A program made the translations under genes and the position numbers. Shown here in pieces: positions 1-7,397 of a stretch of DNA of 45,259 nt; position 1 is the stretch's first letter, and each line of letters opens with the position of its first letter. Origin of the DNA: Blautia sp. (GTDB lineage Bacteria > Bacillota > Clostridia > Lachnospirales > Lachnospiraceae); contig JALEHU010000033.1 in the NCBI GenBank assembly GCA_022770365.1, forward strand, positions 1 to 45,259. The letters run 5' to 3'. The notes under the pieces are model-generated. The model saw only the letters and a program-made list of their open reading frames with translations. It was not told the origin of the DNA and did no database searches.

Positions 1-2
1 AA

Positions 3-356
3 GCCCTCGGAGCGTTCTACAGTGTCTGGGAAAAAGGAAATCTGGGACCGGTTGCGGATGAAAGTCACGTAATAAAAGAAGACTGCACGGTTTTGGATCC
101 TGAAAAACCAGATGTAATAGAACTCATGTCCCCGTATGATGCGACATATGACAGCAGTATGGTACCGGCGAAAAAAGCAGGAGATATTTTGTTCAGGGAT
201 CATAAAGCGTACTTTAGACTTTTTTCATATTATTTTCAGATTACATATTTTTATTTTCGATTTCCTGAACACAATGTATGGAAAAAGTCGGTCAACCTCA
301 GACCTCTATTTGCAAATAATAGAAAAGCTTTAAATTTAGGCATTTGTAGAGTGTGA
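3..356 (+). CDS. unrecognised gene, 5' end outside window, 3' part probably decayed
   Basis: The frame is open from the first bases of the window to TGA at 354-356. The first 65 or so codons look like ordinary protein, with residues such as FYSVWEKGNLGPV and VIELMSPYDATYD. From about position 205 the frame becomes Phe/Tyr-rich and runs through the 100-bp inverted-repeat element at 282-381, so the C-terminal part is probably read-through of non-coding DNA. I do not recognise the family. It could be the tail of a gene truncated by insertion of the element or by arrival of the CRISPR locus. Internal ATGs exist (for example near 126), but nothing shows that this is a complete gene. Confidence 0.35.
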   Translation, partial: ALGAFYSVWEKGNLGPVADESHVIKEDCTVLDPEKPDVIELMSPYDATYDSSMVPAKKAGDILFRDHKAYFRLFSYYFQITYFYFRFPEHNVWKKSVNLRPLFANNRKALNLGICRV

Positions 357-381
357 TGAAAAGGAGATTGACCGACTTTTT
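282..381. repeat. 100-bp element with perfect 14-bp terminal inverted repeats (MITE-like)
   Basis: AAAAAGTCGGTCAA at 282-295 is the exact reverse complement of TTGACCGACTTTTT at 368-381, with 72 bp between them. Perfect ends around a short AT-rich core look like a miniature inverted-repeat element or an IS end remnant. No clear target-site duplication is visible at the edges. The alternative is a long-loop hairpin acting as a transcription stop before the CRISPR array. Confidence 0.4.
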
Positions 382-449
382 GGGAGAAAATGCTTGTAAG
401 CAGAGGAAAAAAGAGGTAATATAAATGAGAAGACAGCAGAAATACTGTT
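382..449 (+). promoter_or_regulatory. probable CRISPR leader-side region
   Basis: This purine-rich stretch lies directly before the first repeat. The only degenerate repeat is the last one, at 797-825. That usually marks the trailer end, so the leader side should be here and the array should be read on the + strand. No clear -35/-10 pair can be assigned, so the promoter may lie partly inside the upstream 100-bp element. Confidence 0.3.
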
Positions 450-825
450 GTTATACCTTACCTATGAGGAATTGACACCTTATTGAAAGGATACAGTCGC
501 TGAAAGTAGAGTACTCGTTATACCTTACCTATGAGGAATTGACACGATTAGAGTGTTTCGATAAAGCGCGCAATTGCATGCGTAGTTATACCTTACCTAT
601 GAGGAATTGACACACTTTAGCGACCAACTAGTCGCACCTCCAAATATGTGGCAAGTTATACCTTACCTATGAGGAATTGACACTATATGTCCCTGACACC
701 AAATAACCTCTTGACTCCGTTATACCTTACCTATGAGGAATTGACACTTGCTTTTTGCAATTGATGTTAATTTGTTACGTGTAGTTTCGGTTATAGGTTA
801 TACCTTACCTATGAGGAATTGATAC
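450..825 (+). CRISPR. CRISPR array, six 29-bp repeats and five spacers
   Basis: The 29-bp repeat begins GTTATACCTTACC and ends GAGGAATTGACAC. Copies lie at 450-478, 517-545, 585-613, 655-683, 719-747 and 797-825. The first five are identical; the last has GATAC in place of GACAC. Spacers are 38, 39, 41, 35 and 49 nt. The last spacer ends with GTTATAG (790-796), a partial copy of the repeat start, so its true length may be 42 nt. The final eight bases, ATTGACAC, would form the crRNA 5' tag after Cas6 cleavage and resemble the ATTGAAAC/G tags common with Cas6. Variable spacer length fits a type III system, and Cas6 is encoded at 16463. No cas1 or cas2 is in the window. Confidence 0.97.
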
Positions 826-1139
826 CGTTGGAACCTCTTTTCAATTATAAATGTGCATTTTTCCTCTATTTTTTGACCTGAAATCTATTTAAATAACAAT
901 TCATATTTTCTATAATTAATTTATCAAAACGAATATTGATATCAAAAGAAGGCCGCCTTCATTCCCCAATCAGAAAAGTATTTCAAGTTCATAATGAATC
1001 AGCTGGTAACAACCGGATATAAAAGATAAAAACTGTTTATTCTCTATACTGATTGAAATTTGATACGATTCATAATAAAATTAATACGAATATACCCTTA
1101 TATGCGGTATTACTATGTCAGAACGATAGGAGGTATTTC
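826..1139 (+). promoter_or_regulatory. AT-rich gap between array and first cas-linked gene
   Basis: No gene is seen here. A TATAAT box lies at 911-916 but has no good -35 at the right distance; a TTGACC lies further upstream at 873-878. A small hairpin, GAAGG-CCG-CCTTC, lies near 946-958. This is the likely place for the promoter of the following run of genes, but the signals are weak. Confidence 0.25.
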
Positions 1140-1967
1140 ATGAACATCAAAAAAGCGTTTACACACGCCGGCAAATTTCACGCTGATGATGTGTTTTCAG
1201 CGGCACTGCTCCGTATCATGAATCCTGATGTGATCATTGAAAGAGGGAATCAGGTTCCCGAAGGATATGACGGACTTGTTTTTGATATTGGGTATGGGGA
1301 ATTTGATCATCATCAGACAGATAGTCCTGTAAGGGAAGATGGAATACCATATGCATCCTTTGGTCTGTTATGGAGAAAATTCGGGAAAGATTTTCTTGCG
1401 GAAGATGCAGAGGAATTTGAAAAGAGTTTTATTGAACCGCTTGATGATTCTGATAATGGCGGAACGAGAGACAAAATTGCGGATATCATCAATGACTTTA
1501 ACAGTCAGTGGGATCTGCCGGAGAATCAGGATGATCAGTTTGAAAAAGCAGTGTCTTTTGCCACAGTCATTCTGGAAAACAGATTCCGGATCTTCCGCAG
1601 TCAGAAAAAAGCAGAAAAAATTGTACAAGATGCCATGAATCGATCGGAACATGGAATCGTGATCCTTGATGAAGGAGTTCCATGGAAAAATATTGTCCGT
1701 GAAGATGGATACTATTATGTAATATACCCCTCTTTCAGGGGAGGTTTCAACGCACAGTGTGTTCCGGTTTCAGTGGATTCCTACGAAAACAGGCTGAGTT
1801 TTCCGGAAGACTGGAGAGGACTTGCGGGAGTACAGCTTGAAGAAACAAGCGGAATAAAAGGACTTACCTTCTGTCATAAAAACGGATTCCTGTTGGCAGG
1901 AAATGACAGAGACACTGTAAAAAATGCCTGTATCCTGTCTCTTAGAAGAGGAAACAGATTCAGATAA
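1140..1967 (+). CDS. MYG1/DHH-family phosphoesterase-like protein next to csm6
   Basis: This 275-residue protein has hallmarks of the MYG1 (UPF0160) family, a branch of DHH phosphoesterases. The N-terminal HAGKFHADD at residues 9-17 supplies metal-binding His/Asp, Asp49 follows, and a DHH triplet sits at 56-58. Eukaryotic MYG1 is described as a 3'-5' RNA exonuclease, and DHH relatives hydrolyse nanoRNA and cyclic dinucleotides. The frame opens further upstream, but ATG 1140 is preceded by AGGAGG at ideal spacing and restores the family N terminus. The gene lies between the CRISPR array and csm6, 81 bp before it and on the same strand. A role as an RNase or as a phosphodiesterase that removes cyclic oligoadenylate is inference from this position; it could also be an unrelated passenger. 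Confidence 0.7.
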   Translation: MNIKKAFTHAGKFHADDVFSAALLRIMNPDVIIERGNQVPEGYDGLVFDIGYGEFDHHQTDSPVREDGIPYASFGLLWRKFGKDFLAEDAEEFEKSFIEPLDDSDNGGTRDKIADIINDFNSQWDLPENQDDQFEKAVSFATVILENRFRIFRSQKKAEKIVQDAMNRSEHGIVILDEGVPWKNIVREDGYYYVIYPSFRGGFNAQCVPVSVDSYENRLSFPEDWRGLAGVQLEETSGIKGLTFCHKNGFLLAGNDRDTVKNACILSLRRGNRFR

Positions 1968-2048
1968 CAGGATGAGCTGTCAAAAGCCCTGGTTTCCAGG
2001 ACTTTTGATTCCGAAAAATGATTACAGCAAATCGGAGGATGTGATATT

Positions 2049-3425
2049 ATGGGGAAGAAAATATTGTTTTCAGCGGTCAGTAATGCAGATCCGATTTCAA
2101 GAATGCAGGACGGACCGATGCTTCATCTTTGCAGGCATGAGAGACCGGATGTGGTATACCTGTTTCTCACAAAGATTTTTGTACAGTATCATCAAAGTGA
2201 TGACCGGTACAGAAAAGCCATCCGCCTTCTGGAAGAACAGATCGGACATAAATTTGAAGTACATGTGATCGAAACAGACATTGAACATGCACATTTGTTT
2301 GATTCTTTTTATGATGTTTTTGAGCAGCATTACAGAAAGATTTTTGAGCAGTATGGTCAGGATTCGGAAATGATCGTGAACCTTTCATCCGGAACAGCCG
2401 CCATGCAGGCATGCCTGATCACGATTTCCGTAAACAGTTTCCGTAAGATCAGACTGTATCAGATTCCGGAAGACCGAAGCAGAGTCAATCAGAACAGAGA
2501 GCTTCCCAAAGAGTTCCAGATGGAAGAATACTGGGAACTGAACATGGATAACGAACCGGGTTCCGCCAACCGCTGTCTGGTAGTGGGCAACAGTGCTTTT
2601 AACCGCCAGATGCAGAAAGAAGCCATCGTGGAACATATTCTGTCCTATGATTATCAGGAAGCGCTGAAGATCGCGGATACCATCAAAAACAGTATTCCGG
2701 AAGAGGTATATATTCTGCTTGAAATTGCCTGCCAGAGAATACAGCTGAAAAGAAACGGTCCGGACGGTTACCTTACGATCATAAATGACCAGAAGGATAA
2801 AGAGCATTACCTGGAATTATATGCGGACATCATACCTTTCCGTGCAGACGATCAGGTGCTCCTTTATGAATATCTCCTTTATCTGAGAATCAAGCAGAAA
2901 CGGGAAGAATACGCGGAACTTGCCAGAGGAATCACACCTCTTCTGTATGAATTGAGCAAATACGTATTAAAAAACGTGGGCAAAGTCGATATTGAGAAAA
3001 AATACTGTACAAGGCGAAATGGAAAAGTATATCTTGACAGAAACAAACTGGATAGTGATGAAAAAGGCAGAGAATACCTGGGATACCTTCAGGAAAGTAC
3101 AAATTCTGTTTATACAACAGGCTTTCTTGCCAGCTGGCAGATCATATCCATTATTGCAGGAGATAAGGGAATCCAGTCGGAGAAGCTGAAAAAACTTTTC
3201 AAGGAACTTCGTGATAATGTGGAACAGGGAATCCGGAACATTGCGGCTCACACCATAGTTGCAGTTACAGATGATGAAATCAAAAGAAAAACAGGGCTTC
3301 ATGCAGAAGAGATCATTGAAAAATTCCGACAGATCTTCCAGAATTCGGGCTTTAAGGTTACAGATGAAATCTGGAACAGTTATGACAGACTGAATGAGAA
3401 AATCATACAGCTGATCAAGATGTGA
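2049..3425 (+). CDS. csm6: Csm6, CARF-HEPN ribonuclease activated by cyclic oligoadenylate
   Basis: This 458-residue protein has an N-terminal CARF domain with the ligand-loop motif NLSSGT at residues 111-116, and a C-terminal HEPN domain with the RNase motif R-X4-H (RNIAAH, Arg396 and His401). In type III systems Cas10 makes cyclic oligoadenylates when target RNA binds. These bind the CARF domain and switch on non-specific RNA cleavage by HEPN. Length and layout match the family. GGAGG at 2035-2039 supports ATG 2049. The catalytic residues are present, so the protein is probably active. It lies just upstream of cas10, whose cyclase motif is also preserved, so signalling by this pathway is plausible. 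Confidence 0.88.
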   Translation: MGKKILFSAVSNADPISRMQDGPMLHLCRHERPDVVYLFLTKIFVQYHQSDDRYRKAIRLLEEQIGHKFEVHVIETDIEHAHLFDSFYDVFEQHYRKIFEQYGQDSEMIVNLSSGTAAMQACLITISVNSFRKIRLYQIPEDRSRVNQNRELPKEFQMEEYWELNMDNEPGSANRCLVVGNSAFNRQMQKEAIVEHILSYDYQEALKIADTIKNSIPEEVYILLEIACQRIQLKRNGPDGYLTIINDQKDKEHYLELYADIIPFRADDQVLLYEYLLYLRIKQKREEYAELARGITPLLYELSKYVLKNVGKVDIEKKYCTRRNGKVYLDRNKLDSDEKGREYLGYLQESTNSVYTTGFLASWQIISIIAGDKGIQSEKLKKLFKELRDNVEQGIRNIAAHTIVAVTDDEIKRKTGLHAEEIIEKFRQIFQNSGFKVTDEIWNSYDRLNEKIIQLIKM

Positions 3426-3516
3426 TGAGAAAATACCAGATATAATGAAAAAGTTTAAGATGTGATGAGAAAATTACAGATATGATGGCGTAATTACAGA
3501 TATGACGAGAAAATCC
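3417..3516 (+). repeat. five tandem 20-bp repeats between csm6 and cas10
   Basis: Five imperfect 20-bp units lie end to end at 3417-3436, 3437-3456, 3457-3476, 3477-3496 and 3497-3516. Units begin AAGAT or CAGAT and share the core GATRTRATGAGAAAAT. The first unit overlaps the last codons and stop of csm6; the last ends 32 bp before the cas10 start. There are no spacers, so this is not a CRISPR array. It could be a slipped-strand minisatellite or a set of protein or RNA sites between the effector and cas10. Confidence 0.8.
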
Positions 3517-3548
3517 TGTAATAACTGTAAAAAGAAAGGAAAGGGAAA

Positions 3549-5102
3549 ATGACACTGGAAAAAACAGAGACTAGAATACTGGCGATGTATGATGTGCGTG
3601 GAATCCAGAAGTATATTTACCGTACAGCCAGAGTAAAGGATGCCATGGGAGCTTCCCTGCTGGTGGAAAATATCATATACGATGCCCTGAAGACAGCAGT
3701 GGGTTCAGTTTCCCCCTGGTGTGACAAAAATGGCCCGCTCCCTTATCAGGATAATTCCAAAAGGGAAGTGGAAGTTCTTTTTATCGGCGGCGGCAACGCC
3801 TATGTACTCTATGACTCTCTGAAAAGATACCGGGAAGTCAGCCGAAAAATGTCACGGTATGTCCTGGACAGGACATATTCCCTTCAGCTTGCGGCAGCCT
3901 GGGTGGAAAAAACAGAGGATTATGCAGACGATTATCAGAAACTGAAAGCAAAAATGGGACAGGTAAAAGCGGAAATGATCCTTTCCCGTCCATACGGAGC
4001 GCTCCCTGTTATGAAAGTGGAACGGAAAACAGGATATCCGCTGGTGACAGAGAAAGAAAGTACGGAATCCAGGAACAAAAAAGGTTATAAAGACGCGAAA
4101 GCCCGGGAAAAAGAAGAAAAGATCTTTGATAAGCTTGCCCAGCAAAAGGGTGTGGAAAGTACCCTTGCCGTAGTACATATTGACGGAAACAATATGGACC
4201 TTGGCATCCTGAACCTGATCAAAGGGAAAACTGCATATGAAAGTGCAGTGAATACGATGCGCCGGATATCCTGGCAGATCAGTCACAGTTTTCGTACGGT
4301 ATTTGATGAAATGTCAAAGCTGTTTAATGAAAAATCATTTTACCTGAAAGAATTTGAAGGAAAGGAATTCCGTCCATTTATCCGCAGAATCGTGACGGCA
4401 GGTGATGATATCACTTATGTCTGCACTGCCAGGATAGCCCTTGCGACTGTACAGTATTTCTTTGAAAATATTTCGAAATATACACTGAACGGGAAGACAG
4501 ATCCCCAAAGCCTTAAAGTCTATGGATTCAGTGCCTGCGCAGGGGTGGCTTACATGGGCAGCCATTTTCCATTTTCCATCGCGTATGATGTTGCAGAAAG
4601 CTGCTGTGAAAACGCGAAAAGTCTTGCAAAAATGCCGGAAAACAAAGACGGCCTGCGTGTAGGAAATTTTGTGGATTTCCAGATCTGTAAAAATATCAAA
4701 ACAAGAAATCTGGAAAAAGTACGAAAAAATGAATACGAAACAGCGGACGGCAAATCCCTTCTTCTTCGTCCGTATTATATACCCGGAATGAATCCGGAAG
4801 GTTTTGAAAGACTGGAAAAAGAACCATTCCATTTCCAATGCTTCAGAGACGCTGTTCAGTGGATCACAGATGAAAGAAATATCCCCCGTTCCTTTGCAAA
4901 ACAGCTCCGAAACATGTACAGTGAAGGTGAAATGCCCCTGGAAACATGGAATCTTTTTCTGAAATCAAGAGGATGGATGATTCCGGAAAACAATGGCAGG
5001 GTATTTTTCAGCGATTCGGGAAAGGCCATCTGGTACGATGCACTGGAAATGATGGATTATTATCTGGATCTGGATAAATTCACAGATAATACCACCTGTT
5101 GA
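3549..5102 (+). CDS. cas10: Cas10, large subunit of the type III effector, HD-less
   Basis: This 517-residue Cas10-like protein starts almost directly in the first palm/cyclase domain (DVRGIQKYIYRTARVKD, residues 15-31) and lacks the N-terminal HD nuclease domain of many Cas10 proteins. IDGNN at 211-215 is the metal-binding motif of the catalytic palm. AGDD at 284-287 replaces the usual GGDD; both aspartates are kept, so cyclic oligoadenylate synthesis is probably intact. The protein would form the interference complex with the RAMP proteins downstream, bind the crRNA tag region and signal to Csm6. Missing HD means no Cas10 DNA cleavage is expected. The start follows a GGAAAGGG site and the next gene begins 21 bp after the stop. 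Confidence 0.88.
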   Translation: MTLEKTETRILAMYDVRGIQKYIYRTARVKDAMGASLLVENIIYDALKTAVGSVSPWCDKNGPLPYQDNSKREVEVLFIGGGNAYVLYDSLKRYREVSRKMSRYVLDRTYSLQLAAAWVEKTEDYADDYQKLKAKMGQVKAEMILSRPYGALPVMKVERKTGYPLVTEKESTESRNKKGYKDAKAREKEEKIFDKLAQQKGVESTLAVVHIDGNNMDLGILNLIKGKTAYESAVNTMRRISWQISHSFRTVFDEMSKLFNEKSFYLKEFEGKEFRPFIRRIVTAGDDITYVCTARIALATVQYFFENISKYTLNGKTDPQSLKVYGFSACAGVAYMGSHFPFSIAYDVAESCCENAKSLAKMPENKDGLRVGNFVDFQICKNIKTRNLEKVRKNEYETADGKSLLLRPYYIPGMNPEGFERLEKEPFHFQCFRDAVQWITDERNIPRSFAKQLRNMYSEGEMPLETWNLFLKSRGWMIPENNGRVFFSDSGKAIWYDALEMMDYYLDLDKFTDNTTC

Positions 5103-5123
5103 TGCGTAAAGTAGAGGTAAAAA

Positions 5124-7397
5124 ATGCAGAAATATCAGATTCAGATAAAATTACGAAGTGATTTATGCGTATCTGACGGAGGTATTTATAATTCCGCCGT
5201 TGATACGGATGTCTGTTATGACATAAACGGATTTCCCTATATCCCGGCAAAGCGTCTGAAAGGATGCCTTCGTGAAGCTGCCCTGGAACTGAAGGACTGG
5301 GGGCATAAGCTCAGTCCTGACAAGATGTTCGGCTGTGAAGGAAACCAGACGGGCAGCATCCGGATCGGAAATGCTTATCTGATAAACCTCAGTGAATATG
5401 AGGCACTTGTAAATAAATATAAGGGACATATGCTCCTTCATCCACAGAATATCCTTGGACAATTTACTTATGTGAGAATACAGACCTCTGTTGACCGGGA
5501 AACAGGTACAGCAGAAGAGAATTCTTTAAGAACCATACGAGTAATCAATAAAGGATGTGTTTTTACAGCTGAAGTATCCATGGATGACAGACAGGCAATG
5601 GAGGAAGTGCAGTTCCATTCACTGGAACTCTGCTGCAGGGCGCTCCGTCATATGGGAATCTCCAGAACACGTGGTCTGGGCGAAGTAGAAGTGACCCTTC
5701 AAAAAGCTGCAGATCATGAGAAAGATTTAAAGGATGCAGACGGATTAAAGGATGCAGATGAATCAAAGATTGCAGATGAATTAAAGATTGCAGATGGTGA
5801 GGGCGAGGAACCGGAAGAACAGAAAAGTGATTTTCTGGAATATGAAATCTACCTGCACGAACCTGTGATCTGTAAGAGCGTTAACGGAGAAGAAGAGAAC
5901 ACCATGGACTACATAGATGGCGGAAAAATTCTCGGTCTTCTTGTGAAACTTTGTAAAGAACGTTCCGAAGCAGATTTTCAGAAGCTCCTTTCCGAGAAGA
6001 ATCTGAAATGTTCCAATGCCTATCTTTCTGATGGAAAACAGCGTCTCGTTGAAGTGCCGGCATCGCTGTACAGTGTGAAAAATGAAAAAAAACTGTATGC
6101 CGACAGAAGTGTTCCGATTCCGGACGGTGATGATGCCCCAGGAGAGATCCGGCAGTTAAAGCCGATGAAACACTGCTATGTTTTCCGGGACTTAAATGGT
6201 GTTCTTCATACCAGAAGCGTGGAACTCCAGGAAAGCTGCCACCACCGCCGTCCTGAAGACAAGTCCATCGGGCGGGCTTGCGATGAGGAAAGCGGAAACA
6301 GCACTTTTTATCAGATTTCCTCGATCACACCGGGACAGAGATTCCGTGGATATGTAATGGCATCCCCGGATATAATTAAGATTATTTCGCAATGTATCCG
6401 TGAGAATCCGGATATCATGCTTGGTTATGGCCGCATCGCAGAATATGGCTCCGCATCATGGCAGATTATAAAAACAGAAGAAAAAAAAGAAATAAGAAAA
6501 CAGGCCGTCAGGGAGTTCATGATAAAACTGGAATCCCCGGCAATCATTTACAGCAGCAATGCCGCATATACAGCAGACTGGCATATACTGGCAGAGGAAA
6601 TTGAAGCGTGTCTGAACATCAGAAGTGATGTGGTGGAAGAAAAGCAGAAATTCATCAATTATACGACCGTAGGAGGTTTCCAGGTGACCTGGGGCATGAG
6701 AAAACCTGCGCTTGAAGCGTTTGATAAAGGAACCGTTCTCTGCTATAAGTGCAGAGAAGCCGTGGAAATCCCGGTGGGAGAGACCATATGGCTCGGTGAA
6801 AGATGCACGGAAGGTTACGGAGAAGCCACTGTAACAGCCATTGAGAAAAGCGAAAAACGTGATTATTATTGTGAAAGAATCACGGAAACACAGGACAGTG
6901 ACGTAGTTACCTGTAATCCGGACAGAATCCCGGACACCAATCCGGAATATCCGTTAAAGGAACTCTCCGCATCAGAGTCATCATTTCTTTGGAAATTATG
7001 TATGGACAAATTTGAACAGTATGTGTATTTCACTGCAGGCAGCAATGCATGGAACGATATCCAAAAGCCGGACTGGGATAAAGAGGTACTAAAACCAACA
7101 GTAAGTAATCTTCTGTTAATGTGTTCAGAGAGCAGCAGCAAACAGGAAGTGGATCTCGCAGCCAGAGAACGCTTTAAAAAGAAAGCAGAAGGAAAAAAGG
7201 ATAAGGAAACATCATGGAATCAGATAAACAGCTGTGTCTGTGAACAGGCGAGAGAACTTCCCGGTCGTTTCATGAACGAATATGGAGTAGAAGATTTTCA
7301 TATCGATCAGGAATTGGTTGAATTTTTCTATCTGAAAGAATATCTGAAGCAGTTAAAATATGCCCTCAGACATGAAAAGGAGGGGAAAGATTCATGA
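5124..7397 (+). CDS. Csx10-like multi-domain RAMP protein
   Basis: This 757-residue protein has at least three RAMP-like units, each closed by a Gly-rich loop: RTRGLGEVE near residues 180-190, GYGRIAEYG near 433-442, and ERCTEGYGEA near 557-567. The opening segment (CVSDGGIYN, then PYIPAKRLKGCLREA) and the middle unit (ICKSVNGEEENTMDYIDGGKILG) resemble Csx10 of type III-D. It would form part of the crRNA-binding backbone, perhaps at the 5'-tag end as Cas5 and Csm4 do. The last 180 or so residues are charged and helical and match nothing I know. A hexapeptide repeat at residues 202-225 links the first two RAMP units. Its stop overlaps the next start in ATGA, so translation is probably coupled. 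Confidence 0.75.
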   Translation: MQKYQIQIKLRSDLCVSDGGIYNSAVDTDVCYDINGFPYIPAKRLKGCLREAALELKDWGHKLSPDKMFGCEGNQTGSIRIGNAYLINLSEYEALVNKYKGHMLLHPQNILGQFTYVRIQTSVDRETGTAEENSLRTIRVINKGCVFTAEVSMDDRQAMEEVQFHSLELCCRALRHMGISRTRGLGEVEVTLQKAADHEKDLKDADGLKDADESKIADELKIADGEGEEPEEQKSDFLEYEIYLHEPVICKSVNGEEENTMDYIDGGKILGLLVKLCKERSEADFQKLLSEKNLKCSNAYLSDGKQRLVEVPASLYSVKNEKKLYADRSVPIPDGDDAPGEIRQLKPMKHCYVFRDLNGVLHTRSVELQESCHHRRPEDKSIGRACDEESGNSTFYQISSITPGQRFRGYVMASPDIIKIISQCIRENPDIMLGYGRIAEYGSASWQIIKTEEKKEIRKQAVREFMIKLESPAIIYSSNAAYTADWHILAEEIEACLNIRSDVVEEKQKFINYTTVGGFQVTWGMRKPALEAFDKGTVLCYKCREAVEIPVGETIWLGERCTEGYGEATVTAIEKSEKRDYYCERITETQDSDVVTCNPDRIPDTNPEYPLKELSASESSFLWKLCMDKFEQYVYFTAGSNAWNDIQKPDWDKEVLKPTVSNLLLMCSESSSKQEVDLAARERFKKKAEGKKDKETSWNQINSCVCEQARELPGRFMNEYGVEDFHIDQELVEFFYLKEYLKQLKYALRHEKEGKDS
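5727..5798 (+). repeat. four in-frame 18-bp tandem repeats in the Csx10-like linker
   Basis: Four 18-bp units encode LKDADG, LKDADE, SKIADE and LKIADG in a row. They form an acidic, probably helical linker between RAMP units. The unit length is a multiple of three, so copy-number change would alter linker length without a frameshift. Confidence 0.85.

Noticed and set aside
1053..1139. Upstream TTG extension of the MYG1-like protein
   Set aside because: No ribosome binding site there, and the family N terminus begins at ATG 1140 behind AGGAGG.
3417..3516. Possible second CRISPR array
   Set aside because: The 20-bp units are directly adjacent with no spacers and diverge from one another.
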